Below the pieces are notes generated by a model. That model was not told the DNA's origin. It searched no databases and was given only the letters and a program-made list of their open reading frames with translations. A program made the translations under genes and the position numbers. A DNA stretch of 64,000 bases from Leisingera daeponensis DSM 23529 (GTDB taxonomy: Bacteria > Pseudomonadota > Alphaproteobacteria > Rhodobacterales > Rhodobacteraceae): positions 1,116,225 through 1,180,224 of the forward strand of contig NZ_KI421500.1 of NCBI RefSeq assembly GCF_000473145.1, read 5' to 3'. The first letter of the stretch is position 1, and each line of letters opens with the position of its first letter. Positions 9,733 through 21,726 of the stretch are shown here, piece after piece.

Positions 9733-10194
9733 ATGCCCGACGTTTCAGATCCCGCCCCTTCCTTTACCCTGCCCCGCAGCGGCGGCGGAGAGGTCACTTT
9801 GTCCAGCCTCCAGGGGTCCCCCGTGGTGCTGTTCTTCTATCCCCGCGATGATACTCCCGGCTGCACCAAAGAATCCATCGCCTTTTCAGAGGCTTTGCAG
9901 GCCTTTGCCGATGCCGGGGCGCAGGTTTTCGGGATCTCCAAGGATACCGTCGCCAAGCACGACAAATTCACCGCCAAACACGGGCTGGCGACGCCGCTTC
10001 TGTCCGATGCGGACGGCACGGTGTGCGAGGATTACGGGGTCTGGAAAGAGAAGAGCATGTACGGCAAGAAATTCTGGGGGATCGAACGCTCCACCTTCCT
10101 GATTGATGCCGATGGCCGCATCGCGCAGGTCTGGCGCAAGGTCAAGGTCGACGGCCACGCGGACGAGGTGCTGGCAGCCGTCCGCGCGCTTTAA
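9733..10194 (+). CDS. bcp: Thioredoxin-dependent peroxiredoxin, Bcp/PrxQ type
   Basis: 153 aa. It reduces peroxides through a peroxidatic cysteine in YPRDDTPGCTKES (near residue 44). The E. coli protein has a resolving cysteine five residues later; here that position is not Cys (CTKESIAF), so this is either a 1-Cys form or uses the later Cys in GTVCEDYGV (near 97). Other landmarks: FYPRDDTPG, GISKDTVAKHDKF, LLSDADG, STFLIDADGRI. It is probably cytosolic with no signal peptide. The gene is divergent from the AsmA-like gene. Confidence 0.95.
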   Translation: MPDVSDPAPSFTLPRSGGGEVTLSSLQGSPVVLFFYPRDDTPGCTKESIAFSEALQAFADAGAQVFGISKDTVAKHDKFTAKHGLATPLLSDADGTVCEDYGVWKEKSMYGKKFWGIERSTFLIDADGRIAQVWRKVKVDGHADEVLAAVRAL

Positions 10195-10209
10195 GGCATC
10201 CCGGCGCTG

Positions 10210-10400
10210 AGGCACGGCGGGGCGCTCCCGCCAGCTCTGCCCGCGCCCTGACGGGCGCAGGCCCCGCTGTTGGGCCCGGCGCCGCCCCTGCGGGCGGCGC
10301 GCGCCGCGCGGGACGCGCGGTGCCACGCCCAAGGCCGCCAGGGAGATCCGCCCGCGGATCGCCCGCGGGCGCGGGAGCGCTGCCGTTTCCGCTCTGGACT
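10210..10400. repeat. GC-rich palindromic repeat region (family copy D)
   Basis: The space between bcp and the next gene is packed with nested inverted repeats, for example arms at 10279-10287 and 10292-10300 with a 4-base loop, and further palindromes through about 10375. The order GCGCTCCCGCC ... GTTGGGCC ... CGCCCCTGCGGG is also found, in the opposite orientation, at 59935-60020, so the two look like copies of one dispersed element. No coding potential is convincing here. Confidence 0.6.
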
Positions 10401-10452
10401 CCACCGCCCAAATCAGGTGAACCCGGGCCAGCCGCCGCAACAGGAGACCCGC

Positions 10453-11295
10453 ATGACCGATCATCCCCTATCGCTCGCCGAACGCGCCGCCGAGGTGCTG
10501 ACCACCGCGGACGGGCGGCGGAAGACCGCACTGTCGCGCCGCCACGCCGCCGCATGGCTCGCCTCCCGCAGCGGCACCGGCCCGGAGATCGCCATCGGCA
10601 CCGCCTCCCCGCCAATGCACCCGGCCCGGCCGGACAAGCCGGAGCTGCTGCACCCCCGCGACGTGCCCAAGCGCAAGCCGGGATCGGAGGCAGGCCGCCT
10701 CGCGCTGCTGCATGCCGTCGCCCATATCGAGCTGAACGCCGTCGACCTGCACTGGGACATAATCGCCCGCTTCTCCCATGTGCCGATGCCGATGGGCTTC
10801 TTCGATGACTGGGTCAAAGCCGCGGATGAGGAATCTAAGCATTTCAACTTGATGTGCGACTGCCTTGAAGCCCTCGGCAGCCACTACGGCGCCCTGCCGG
10901 CCCACGCCGGCATGTGGCGCGCCGCCGAGGACACGGCAGAAGACCTGATGGGGCGCCTGGCAGTGGTGCCGATGGTGCTGGAGGCCCGCGGGCTGGATGT
11001 CACCCCCGGCATGATCGAAATCTTCCGCAAGGCGCGGCTCAGCCAGGCCGTCGACGCGCTGGAGGTGATCTATGCCGAGGAGGTCGGCCATGTCGCCTAT
11101 GGCTCCAAATGGTTCAATTTCCTGTGCGGCCGGGACAACCTCGACCCCAAGGAAGTGTTTCACGCGCTGGTGCGGAAGTATTTCCACGGCGCCCTGAAAC
11201 CGCCGTTCAACGAGGAAAAGCGCGCCGATGCCGGCCTGCCGCCGGATTTCTACTGGCCGCTGGCCGATCAGGCGCGGGACCTGCCGGGCGGCTGA
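10453..11295 (+). CDS. Ferritin-like domain protein (DUF455 family)
   Basis: 280 aa; the start is the ATG following CAGGAGACCCGC. The central part carries carboxylate/His motifs of a four-helix diiron fold: HIELNAVDLHWD (Glu and His), ADEESKHF, then LEARGLDV and YAEEVGHVAYG. The family (DUF455) is ferritin-like with no proven reaction; some relatives modify tRNA (MiaE) or store metal. The N-terminus includes LSLAERAAEVL and a downstream PARPDKPELLHPRDVPKR block that is typical of the family. Monocistronic, after a repeat-rich gap. Function unknown beyond likely metal binding. Confidence 0.88.
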   Translation: MTDHPLSLAERAAEVLTTADGRRKTALSRRHAAAWLASRSGTGPEIAIGTASPPMHPARPDKPELLHPRDVPKRKPGSEAGRLALLHAVAHIELNAVDLHWDIIARFSHVPMPMGFFDDWVKAADEESKHFNLMCDCLEALGSHYGALPAHAGMWRAAEDTAEDLMGRLAVVPMVLEARGLDVTPGMIEIFRKARLSQAVDALEVIYAEEVGHVAYGSKWFNFLCGRDNLDPKEVFHALVRKYFHGALKPPFNEEKRADAGLPPDFYWPLADQARDLPGG

Positions 11296-11385
11296 GGCCG
11301 AGCGGCGCGCTTTGCCGGGTGCAGCCGCCTTTACCAAACCGCCGCCGCCGCCTAGACTGGGACCTCTGGACAGCCGGGTGATCCC

Positions 11386-11922
11386 ATGTTCGAAAACGAC
11401 TTCCCATTGCTGAGCACGGCCAGCCTCTCGGCCCTGATCCTGCACACCGCACGCTCCGGCCCGGTGACGCTGGACCGCTGCGAACAGGCGCTGGACGCTC
11501 TGTTCCGCCAGGCCGGCGAGACCCCCGGCCTGCCTCCCGAAGAGCTGCGCGGCCGGCTGGCCGCCCGCCTGTCCGAGCTGGAGATTGCAGGCATCCTGGT
11601 CCCGGGCGAGCCGCGGCCGGGCGAGCCTCCCAACTGGCGGATGACCAGCCGCGGCCACCAGGCCCTCATGCGGCACCCCGAGGGGCTCGATCAGACCGAC
11701 CTCGCCCGCTACCCCGAATTTGCCGCCCACCTGCGCGCCACCGCCCACAAGCCCTGCGGCATGGACCCGCGCACGCAAAGCTATGACGAGGGCTACCGCG
11801 CCTGCATGGACGGCCAGCCCTTCACCGGCAATCCCTACGCCTTCGACACCGCCGACCACCAGGCCTGGGAAAGCGGCTGGACCGAAGCGCAGGAGGAACA
11901 GCAGACAGGCCAGCCGGGCTGA
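11386..11922 (+). CDS. Winged-helix protein with a C-terminal RMF-like segment
   Basis: 178 aa. Residues 8-97 read as a winged helix: PLLSTASLSALILHTARSG, a second helix region LRGRLAARLSELEIAGIL, then NWRMTSRGHQALMRHPEG, similar to Mrr-type N-terminal modules. Residues 133-168 contain YDEGYRACMDG, NPY, and HQAWESGWTEA. The spacing GY-x-A-x3-G, NPY, H-x2-W-x2-GW-x-EA matches the ribosome modulation factor / CrpP pattern. I know of no named family with this arrangement. It might bind ribosomes or nucleic acid; that is inference. It stands alone upstream of the M23 peptidase gene. Confidence 0.75.
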   Translation: MFENDFPLLSTASLSALILHTARSGPVTLDRCEQALDALFRQAGETPGLPPEELRGRLAARLSELEIAGILVPGEPRPGEPPNWRMTSRGHQALMRHPEGLDQTDLARYPEFAAHLRATAHKPCGMDPRTQSYDEGYRACMDGQPFTGNPYAFDTADHQAWESGWTEAQEEQQTGQPG

Positions 11923-12143
11923 CCGGCCCCCTTCCGCCCGGCACGTCCGCGGGCCGCGCCGGGCCTTTGCCGCCGCCTCGGCAGGTTTCCGCCTATCTGC
12001 CCGCCCTGCCGGCACGATCCGGGCCCGATGGGTCAACAGGCTTGCCCAATCGGTCCGCCCTGTCTATTCACTTCGCCCAAGGCACCGGAACCGCCCAGCG
12101 GCACCGGCGCGTATCGGGACAGGGACGGAACAGGGATCGGACT

Positions 12144-14001
<1,858 letters not shown>

Positions 14002-14054
14002 ACTGCCGGACGGCAGACCTTCAGCGCTGCCGGGCCTGACAGACACTAACAAAT

Positions 14055-14087
14055 CGCCGCAAGCCTCCGCTTGCGGCGTTTTTTTTT
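14055..14087 (+). terminator. Terminator of the M23-bactofilin operon
   Basis: A 9-bp stem (CGCCGCAAG / CTTGCGGCG) with a 6-base loop is followed by nine T residues. Confidence 0.9.
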
Positions 14088-14253
14088 GCTTTGCCGGGAA
14101 CACTCGCAAAAGCTGCAAAAACGTTACAGTTACGCGACGGTAAAGATTTCCTTGCCTTGAACATTCCGCCTTTTCCAGGGCAATAGACCTTTGAATTGAG
14201 TTGACCAGCCGGGTTTCAACCAGAATTTTGCCAAGTCCAAGGAGCTGTTCCCA

Positions 14254-15624
14254 ATGGCTACGTTTACCGTGAATGATTCCAGCAACAGTTGGGATGTCGG
14301 GGATCTTCAAACCTTCCGGGTCCTCACCCCGACACCTGGAACCATCAACAACCACCTTCTGGAAATCAACGGCACCACTTACAGCGGCGACAGTTTTTTC
14401 GCCAGCTACACAGGCAGTTTCAGTGCCTTCGGCTCATCCGTTTACGGAACGATCACCGGCATCACATTCCGGATTAACGGATCAACCGTTTTCACGGCCA
14501 GCGGTCTGGACGTGTCGTTCACCACATACTCCAGTACGTATTACCCCTCCTCCTTCGAGGAAGAGGCCACCAAGGGCAACGACCTCTTCACCATCAATTC
14601 GACCCGCAGCAGCACCTGGAAGCTGGGGGATGGCAATGACACAATCAATGCGGGAAGCGGCTGGGACTACATCTACGGCGGCAGCGGAACAGACAGGCTG
14701 ATTGTCGATGGCGCCCTCTCTGAGGCCAGCTTTTCCTCCAGCTTCAGCCGCATCATCCTCGACGGACCGGACGGCCGCGACACCCTGAACTCCATCGAGT
14801 TTGTTCAATTCAGCGACCGCACTGTCAGTCTGACGGCCGGGTCCTCTTATGACAACACGCTGAATGGGGATAACAGAACGGCAACATCCAACGATGTGCT
14901 GCTCGGCGGCAGCGGCAACGACAGCCTTAACGGATACTCCGGCCACGACCTGCTTCTGGGGGAAGACGGCAATGACAAGATTTCCGGCCACAGCGGCAAT
15001 GATACCCTGCGCGGCGGAAACGGCAACGACACGCTGCTGGGCGGTTTCGATTCCGACCGCCTGTTCGGCGAAGGCGGCAACGACAACCTGTTCGGCGGCG
15101 ACGCGCAGGATACGCTGCTCGGAGAGAGCGGAGACGACACGCTGAGTGGCGACGACGGCAAGGACGTCCTCAGCGGCCACTCCGGCAACGACCTCTTGGA
15201 TGGCGGCCGCGGAAGCGACAAGCTCTTGGGCGGCACGGGCATCGACACCTTGTACGGCGGCAATGGCGCCGACACCCTGTCCGGCGGCGGCGGCAATGAC
15301 ACCCTGTCCGGCGGCACCGGCGGCGACCGCCTCAGCGGCGGCAAGGGCCGCGATGTGCTGCTGGGCCACAAGGGCGACGACCTGCTGACCGGCGGCGGCC
15401 GCGCCGACACCTTCGTGTTCCACAAGGGCCACGGCAACGACACCATCACCGACTTCGCCGCAGGCCAGGACCACATCCAGATCGGCCGCGGCGCCTCCCG
15501 CCTGGGCCAGCTGGACTTTGAACAGCAGGGCGCGGACGTGCTGGTCTCCTTTGCCGATGTGACCATCCTGGTGGAGGACATCAGCGTGGCGCAGCTGCAG
15601 GACGCGGATAACTTCCTGTTCTGA
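14254..15624 (+). CDS. RTX calcium-binding protein, likely type I secreted
   Basis: 456 aa. The N-terminal 100 residues are Ser/Thr/Tyr-rich and beta-like with no signal peptide. Residues about 205-385 hold many nonapeptide repeats of the form GGxGxDxLx (GGSGNDSLNG, GGNGNDTLLG, GGTGIDTLYG), which fold as a calcium beta-roll after export. The C-terminal ADTFVFHKGHGNDTITDF block and the final hydrophobic-acidic tail ending DNFLF fit a C-terminal secretion signal for a TolC-dependent exporter. No protease or lipase motif is seen, so it could be an adhesin or surface layer component. No exporter genes are adjacent. The gene sits between two terminators. Confidence 0.9.
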   Translation: MATFTVNDSSNSWDVGDLQTFRVLTPTPGTINNHLLEINGTTYSGDSFFASYTGSFSAFGSSVYGTITGITFRINGSTVFTASGLDVSFTTYSSTYYPSSFEEEATKGNDLFTINSTRSSTWKLGDGNDTINAGSGWDYIYGGSGTDRLIVDGALSEASFSSSFSRIILDGPDGRDTLNSIEFVQFSDRTVSLTAGSSYDNTLNGDNRTATSNDVLLGGSGNDSLNGYSGHDLLLGEDGNDKISGHSGNDTLRGGNGNDTLLGGFDSDRLFGEGGNDNLFGGDAQDTLLGESGDDTLSGDDGKDVLSGHSGNDLLDGGRGSDKLLGGTGIDTLYGGNGADTLSGGGGNDTLSGGTGGDRLSGGKGRDVLLGHKGDDLLTGGGRADTFVFHKGHGNDTITDFAAGQDHIQIGRGASRLGQLDFEQQGADVLVSFADVTILVEDISVAQLQDADNFLF

Positions 15625-15651
15625 CCGGGGCGGCCCGGCCGCTTCCCCCGC

Positions 15652-15684
15652 AAAGGCGCGCCCGCCCCGGCGCGCCTTTTTTTT
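15652..15684 (+). terminator. Terminator of the RTX gene
   Basis: An 8-bp GGCGCGCC stem, 6-base loop, then eight T residues. Confidence 0.88.
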
Positions 15685-15706
15685 GCACCCGCCCCCCCCC
15701 CGGCAC

Positions 15707-15739
15707 AAAAAAACCGCGCCGGAAAGCCTCCGGCGCGGG
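15707..15739 (-). terminator. Terminator of the cyclophilin pair
   Basis: Read on the minus strand, a 9-bp stem (CCGCGCCGG / CCGGCGCGG) ends in seven T residues, 27 bases past the stop of the secreted cyclophilin. Confidence 0.88.
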
Positions 15740-15765
15740 TTCCGCCGCGGTGCGGGCACCGCCGG

Positions 15766-16314
15766 TTATTCGGTCACGGTCACCTTGGCCATGGTGTCGG
15801 GCTGGCCGATCACCGCGCCATTGGGGCCTTCGCCGCGCTTGATCGCGTCGACCACATCCATGCCCCCGGTCACCTTGCCGACAACCGTGTACTGGCCGTC
15901 CAGGAACGGGCCCGGGGCGAACATGATGAAGAACTGCGAATTGGCGCTGTCCGGGCTCTGCGACCGGGCCATGCCGACCACACCGCGGTCATAGGTGATG
16001 TCGGAGAACTCCGCCGCCAGATCCGGACGGTCAGAGCCGCCCTGCCCGGCCCGGCGCATATCGCCGCCGGCCTTGCCGAACTCGACATCGCCGGTCTGCG
16101 CCATGAAGCCCTCGATCACGCGATGGAACACCACGCCGTCATACTGGCCCGCTTCGGCCAGCGCGGTGATCTGCTCCACATGCTTGGGCGCCACATCCTC
16201 GAACAGGTCGATCTGGATGGTGCCGTTGGCTTCGCCCTCGACCTGGATTTCCAGGCCGGTCGCGAAGGCAGGCCCTGCCGCCAGCAGGGCCACCAGCGAA
16301 AGCGCCTTACGCAT
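15766..16314 (-). CDS. Peptidyl-prolyl cis-trans isomerase, cyclophilin type, exported
   Basis: 182 aa. A signal peptide (MRKALSLVALLAAGPAFA) precedes a cyclophilin domain, so it acts in the periplasm on proline bonds during folding. Motifs: VVFHRVIEGFMAQTGD, the downstream NSQFFIMFAPGPFLDGQYTVVGKV. Compared with eukaryotic cyclophilin it lacks the tryptophan that binds cyclosporin, as usual for bacterial forms. Its ATG overlaps the end of the upstream cytosolic cyclophilin gene by 8 bases, so both are made from one mRNA. Confidence 0.95.
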   Translation of the reverse strand: MRKALSLVALLAAGPAFATGLEIQVEGEANGTIQIDLFEDVAPKHVEQITALAEAGQYDGVVFHRVIEGFMAQTGDVEFGKAGGDMRRAGQGGSDRPDLAAEFSDITYDRGVVGMARSQSPDSANSQFFIMFAPGPFLDGQYTVVGKVTGGMDVVDAIKRGEGPNGAVIGQPDTMAKVTVTE

Positions 16315-16813
16315 CCGCAGCCACCTTGACGGAGATCATCCGGTCCGGGTTCGCAGGCGGCTCGCCGCGGGTGATCGCATCCACGTGCTCCATGCCTTCG
16401 ATGACACGGCCATAAACGGTGTACTGGCCGTTCAGGAAGTGGTTGTCCTTGAAGTTGATGAAGAACTGCGAATTTGCGGAATCCGGGTTGGCCGAACGGG
16501 CCGCGCCCAGGGTGCCGCGGTCATGCGGCAGCTTGGAGAACTCGGCCGGAACATTCGGCAGGCTGGAGCCGCCGGTGCCCGCCATGCGCAGGTTGAAGCC
16601 GTCTTCCATGTCGCCATTGGCCACATCGCCGGTCTGCGCCATGAAGCCGTCGATCACCCGGTGGAAGCAGACGTTGTCATACTCGCCGGCACGGGCCAGT
16701 TCCTTCATCCGCTCGGAATGCTTCGGCGCCACGTCGGGCAGCAGCTCGATCACCACATTGCCGTCTTTCAGCTCGATGATGATGGTGTTTTCGGGATCTT
16801 TGATCTCGGCCAT
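16307..16813 (-). CDS. Peptidyl-prolyl cis-trans isomerase, cyclophilin type, cytosolic
   Basis: 168 aa from the ATG preceded by AGGAGG; the open frame upstream lacks a ribosome site. No signal peptide. The cyclophilin core is complete: VCFHRVIDGFMAQTGD, then SLPNVPAEFS, NSQFFINFKDNHFLNGQYTVYGRV. It is about half identical to the exported paralogue that follows it with an 8-base overlap, so the pair looks like a tandem duplication with one copy later routed to the periplasm. Divergent from pgk, 140 bases away. Confidence 0.95.
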   Translation of the reverse strand: MAEIKDPENTIIIELKDGNVVIELLPDVAPKHSERMKELARAGEYDNVCFHRVIDGFMAQTGDVANGDMEDGFNLRMAGTGGSSLPNVPAEFSKLPHDRGTLGAARSANPDSANSQFFINFKDNHFLNGQYTVYGRVIEGMEHVDAITRGEPPANPDRMISVKVAADA

Positions 16814-16953
16814 GTGGCCCTCCTGTCGTCGAAATTTGCAACGATAGTTAAGGCCAGCGCCGGGAAATGCCAAGGGAGCATTGACTGATGCGCAAAAACC
16901 CCCGAAACAGCCCGCGGATTTGACTGCACTTTCACCATAAGGGGTCTCTTGAG

Positions 16954-18144
<1,191 letters not shown>

Positions 18145-18167
18145 GCCGCCAACAGCCAGCCCTGTCC

Positions 18168-18197
18168 GGCCCAGCTGCAAAGCTGGGCCTTTTTCTT
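18168..18197 (+). terminator. Terminator of pgk
   Basis: A 9-bp stem (GGCCCAGCT / AGCTGGGCC), GCAA tetraloop and a T-rich tail. Confidence 0.9.
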
Positions 18198-18211
18198 GTC
18201 CGGCGGCGGAC

Positions 18212-19846
18212 CTATGCGCCGCGGAACCGCGCCAGGATCGCGTTCACATCCAGCCCGGCCACCGATCCCGGCAGCGAACCGCGCTCCCCTGCAATCCGGC
18301 TGGTGACATAACCCTCCGCCACCGCAGCAGGCGCCGCGTCCATCAGGCAGGCCGCCGTCATTAGCGTGGCCAGGCTTTCGGCGAACCAGCGCGCTTCCGC
18401 CTCGTCCGGCAGCCCGGGCCAGCGCGCCCGGTGCGCCGCCAGCCCCGCATCATAACGCCGGTCGCCGCCCCTGGCCCCGTCCAGCAGCGCGTTCAGCGCC
18501 GCCGCGGCCCGCGGCTCCCTGGCCAGCGTGCGCAGGATATCGAGACAGATCACATTGCCCGACCCCTCCCAGATCCCGTTCAGGGGCGCCTCGCGGTACA
18601 GCATCGGCATCGGCGTCTCCTCGACGTAGCCCATGCCGCCCAGCACCTCCATCGCCTCGCCGATCACCGGGATGCAGCGCTTGTTGCCCAGGTATTTCGC
18701 CAGAGCCACCCCGATCCGCGCCAGCGCCCGGCTGTCCGCATCCGTCCGGTCAAAGGCCGCGGCCATCGCCATGCCCGCCGCCAGCGCGCCCTCGGCATCC
18801 AGCACCAGATCGGCCAGCACCGCCCGCATCAGCGGCTGGCCGATCAGCTTCCTCTGGAACGCCGCACGCCCTTCGGCCCACCAGAACGCCTCCGCCAGCG
18901 CCGCCCGCATCAGCCCGGCGGGCGCCAGCGCGGTGTCCAGCCTTGTGTGGTGGACCATTTCGATGATGGTGCGCACGCCCGCGCCCTCTTCGCCCACCCG
19001 GTACGCCAGCGCCTCCGCATATTCGACCTCGGAACTGGCATTGGCGCGATTGCCCAGCTTGTCCTTCAGCCGCTGCAGCCGGATGCCGTTGCGCCCCTCC
19101 TCCAGCCAGCGCGGCACCAGAAAGCAGGTCAGCCCGCCCTCCGCATATGCCAGCGTCAGAAAGCCGTCCGACATCGGCGCCGAGCAGAACCACTTGTGCC
19201 CGGTCAGCCGGTAGTGCGCGCCGTCCCGCACCGCCCGGGTGGTATTGGCCCGCACGTCAGAGCCGCCCTGCTTCTCGGTCATCGCCATGCCCAGCGTCGC
19301 GCCGCGCTTGTGCGCGACGGGCCGCACCGCCGGGTCATACTCCGCGCTCAGCAGCTTCGGGTGCCACAGCGCCGCCAGATCCGGCGCATGGCGCAGGGCG
19401 GGAATGGCGGCATAGGTCATGGTCATCGGGCAGCACACGCCCGGCTCCACCTGGTTGAGCATGTAGACATGCGCCGCATGGGTGACATGGCCGCCCGGCG
19501 CGCCGTCCCAGGCGGCATGGGCATAGCCCAGCCGCTGCGCCGCCGCCATCACCTGATGATAGCCCGCGTTGAACCGCACCTCGTCCAGCCGCCGGCCGGA
19601 GCGGCTGAACAGTTCCAGCCGCGGCGGATCGCGCCGGGCTTCGGCGGCAACCTCCAGCAGCGTTTCGCTGCCGTATTCCGCCCCGGCAAGGGCCAGCGCA
19701 TCCATGCGGCCGCCGTGATGCGCCGAATAGGACCGCAGCGCCGCGTCCTCGGCCCACAGATCGCGCCCGCCGCGCGGCTGCGGCTGGTTCTGCACCTCAT
19801 GAGTTCCCAAATCGCCGCGCCCGGCGCAGGCTGCCCTGTCTTGCAT
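18212..19846 (-). CDS. Acyl-CoA dehydrogenase, AidB-like
   Basis: 544 aa from the ATG preceded by AGGGAGGATCAGCG. The length and domain order (N-terminal extension, FAD-binding acyl-CoA dehydrogenase core, C-terminal extra helices) are those of the AidB branch rather than the ~380 aa standard enzymes. Visible: AMTEKQGGSDVRANTT, YRLTGHKWFCSAPMSDGFL, GIRLQRLKDKLGNRANASSEVEY, and VLGGMGYVEETPMPMLYREAPLNGIWEGSGN. E. coli AidB binds DNA and is tied to alkylation damage; roseobacter homologues may instead oxidise isovaleryl- or other acyl-CoA. It is monocistronic. Family certain, substrate unknown. Confidence 0.93.
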   Translation of the reverse strand: MQDRAACAGRGDLGTHEVQNQPQPRGGRDLWAEDAALRSYSAHHGGRMDALALAGAEYGSETLLEVAAEARRDPPRLELFSRSGRRLDEVRFNAGYHQVMAAAQRLGYAHAAWDGAPGGHVTHAAHVYMLNQVEPGVCCPMTMTYAAIPALRHAPDLAALWHPKLLSAEYDPAVRPVAHKRGATLGMAMTEKQGGSDVRANTTRAVRDGAHYRLTGHKWFCSAPMSDGFLTLAYAEGGLTCFLVPRWLEEGRNGIRLQRLKDKLGNRANASSEVEYAEALAYRVGEEGAGVRTIIEMVHHTRLDTALAPAGLMRAALAEAFWWAEGRAAFQRKLIGQPLMRAVLADLVLDAEGALAAGMAMAAAFDRTDADSRALARIGVALAKYLGNKRCIPVIGEAMEVLGGMGYVEETPMPMLYREAPLNGIWEGSGNVICLDILRTLAREPRAAAALNALLDGARGGDRRYDAGLAAHRARWPGLPDEAEARWFAESLATLMTAACLMDAAPAAVAEGYVTSRIAGERGSLPGSVAGLDVNAILARFRGA

Positions 19847-20077
19847 CGCTGATCCTCCCTGGCCCCAGCCTGCGCAAGCCGCCGCGCTGTGGCCAGCACA
19901 GCGCCGCGTCACCGCCGGGCTGCCGTTGCGGCAGCGCCGGGGCCAAACCGCAAAAAATTCCCCCTGTGGACAGTTTTGGGATTCACAAGCCGATTCGGTT
20001 GTGGCATACATAAGGCAGACGCCGGGAAACGGCGCAAAATCAAAACACTACAGCAGTAACATACAGGCACTCCCAAC

Positions 20078-20377
20078 GTGACCCGAAGCCCCCGGCCGTC
20101 TTTTGGCGCCATCGCCTTCTTTGCAATCGCCTTCGCGCTCAGCGCGTATTTCACTTTTGCGGCGGTGCAAGGCGACTTCGGTCTATTCCGGAGGGTCGAG
20201 ATCCAAGCCGAAGCAGAAGAACTGCGGCTGGATCTCGGCCGTCTCCACTCCAATATCGGCGACATGGAAAACCTGACCCGGCGGCTGTCCGACGATTACC
20301 TCGATCTCGACCTGCTGGATGAGCAGGCCCGCTCGGTGCTGGGCCTGGTCCGCGCCGACGAGATCGTGATCCGCTGA
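20078..20377 (+). CDS. ftsB: FtsB/DivIC family septum formation initiator
   Basis: 99 aa, starting at GTG. A short cytoplasmic N-terminus, a membrane helix at about 9-30 (FGAIAFFAIAFALSAYFTF), then a periplasmic coiled coil (EIQAEAEELRLDLGRLHSNIGDMENLTRRL) and the conserved tail DLLDEQARSVLGLVRADEIVI. This is the layout of FtsB, which joins FtsL and FtsQ in the divisome. The ftsB-pdhA-pdhB-pdhC order is typical of alphaproteobacteria. The family name is certain; divisome role is by homology. Confidence 0.9.
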   Translation: MTRSPRPSFGAIAFFAIAFALSAYFTFAAVQGDFGLFRRVEIQAEAEELRLDLGRLHSNIGDMENLTRRLSDDYLDLDLLDEQARSVLGLVRADEIVIR

Positions 20378-20651
20378 CCCCCGCTTGACGCCCCTGGCGT
20401 AGCGCGCCCGGCAGCCGGTCCGCCCCGCACCCCCTCATCCGCCTCCCGGACAATGATCGCCCCCGGCAATGCCGGCAATGGCCCGCGCCGCTGCAAAAGG
20501 GCCTTCCCCTGGCGGGCGCAAGCGGCCATGATACGGCACCTGCCGCGGCCCCGCCGGCGTGGCATTTTTGCGCGCTCTCGGCGGTTTTTTACGCGGCGGA
20601 AACCCCGCGGCAGAATAACACTATTCAGCCGCATCAAAACCGGTTATGAAT

Positions 20652-20669
20652 TTGTTTAATGCTAAACTA
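20652..20669 (+). promoter_or_regulatory. Candidate operator upstream of pdhA, shared with lpd
   Basis: An 18-bp inverted repeat (TTGTTTA / TAAACTA, 4-base centre, one mismatch in the arms). Its centre is 36 bases before the pdhA ATG, immediately ahead of the GGGGGAG ribosome site. It agrees with the lpd site at 15 of 18 positions. The 319-base gap between ftsB and pdhA otherwise shows no gene. Confidence 0.6.
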
Positions 20670-20696
20670 TCTAGCCTGCAGGGGGAGCCGACCACC

Positions 20697-21710
20697 ATGG
20701 CCGCTAGAAAAACTACAAAGAAACCAAACGTTTCTGCCGAAGAACTCACCCACTACTATCGCGAGATGCTGCTGATCCGCCGATTCGAAGAGAAATCGGG
20801 ACAGCTCTACGGCATGGGTCTGATCGGGGGCTTCTGCCACCTCTACATCGGACAGGAAGCCGTTGTCGTGGGCCTCGAGGCCGCCGCCGAGGAAGGCGAC
20901 AAACGCATCACCTCCTACCGCGACCACGGCCACATGCTGGCCTGCGGCATGGACCCCGATGGCGTCATGGCTGAGCTCACGGGCCGCGAGGGCGGCTACT
21001 CCAAGGGCAAGGGCGGCTCGATGCACATGTTCTCGAAAGAGAAGCATTTCTACGGCGGCCACGGCATCGTCGGCGCCCAGGTGCCGATCGGCGCGGGCCT
21101 CGCCTTTGCCGACAAGTACAAGGGCAACGGCCGCGTCACCTTCACCTATTTCGGTGACGGCGCCGCCAACCAGGGCCAGGTCTACGAGACCTTCAACATG
21201 GCCGCCCTGTGGAAACTGCCGGTGATCTTCGTGATCGAGAACAACCAGTACGCCATGGGCACCTCGCAGCAGCGCTCCACCTCCAGCGCGGAGATCTGGG
21301 AACGCGGCAAAGCCTTCGGCATCCCGGGCGAAGCGGTGGACGGCATGAACGTCCTCTCCGTCAAGGAAGCGGGCGAACGCGCCGTGGCCCACTGCCGCAG
21401 CGGCGACGGCCCCTATATCCTCGAGGTCAAGACCTACCGCTACCGCGGCCACTCGATGTCGGATCCGGCCAAGTACCGCACCCGCGAAGAGGTCCAGAAA
21501 ATGCGCGAGGAGCGCGACCCGATCGAGCAGGTCCGCGACATGCTCCTGACCGGCAAGCACGCCACCGAAGAAGACCTCAAGGCGATCGACAAGGAAATCA
21601 AGGACATCGTTTCCAAATCCGCCGACTTCGCCAAGGAAAGCCCGGAGCCGGCCCTGGACGAGCTCTGGACCGACATCTACGCGGATGAAGTGCCGCAGGA
21701 AAACGCCTGA
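20697..21710 (+). CDS. pdhA: Pyruvate dehydrogenase E1 component, alpha subunit
   Basis: 337 aa from the ATG giving [17 protein letters not shown], behind GGGGGAG. It binds thiamine diphosphate together with the beta subunit and decarboxylates pyruvate. The TPP motif is clear: [13 protein letters not shown] followed by [14 protein letters not shown]. Also visible: [39 protein letters not shown] and the phosphorylation-loop equivalent [19 protein letters not shown]. First gene of pdhA-pdhB-pdhC. Confidence 0.97.
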   Translation: MAARKTTKKPNVSAEELTHYYREMLLIRRFEEKSGQLYGMGLIGGFCHLYIGQEAVVVGLEAAAEEGDKRITSYRDHGHMLACGMDPDGVMAELTGREGGYSKGKGGSMHMFSKEKHFYGGHGIVGAQVPIGAGLAFADKYKGNGRVTFTYFGDGAANQGQVYETFNMAALWKLPVIFVIENNQYAMGTSQQRSTSSAEIWERGKAFGIPGEAVDGMNVLSVKEAGERAVAHCRSGDGPYILEVKTYRYRGHSMSDPAKYRTREEVQKMREERDPIEQVRDMLLTGKHATEEDLKAIDKEIKDIVSKSADFAKESPEPALDELWTDIYADEVPQENA

Positions 21711-21726
21711 GAGGGAAGAACAAGAC

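Noticed and set aside
14900..15420. Regular repeated DNA blocks resembling a CRISPR or tandem repeat
   Set aside because: The periodicity is 27 bases and codes for RTX nonapeptides, so it is protein-level repetition, not a CRISPR array.
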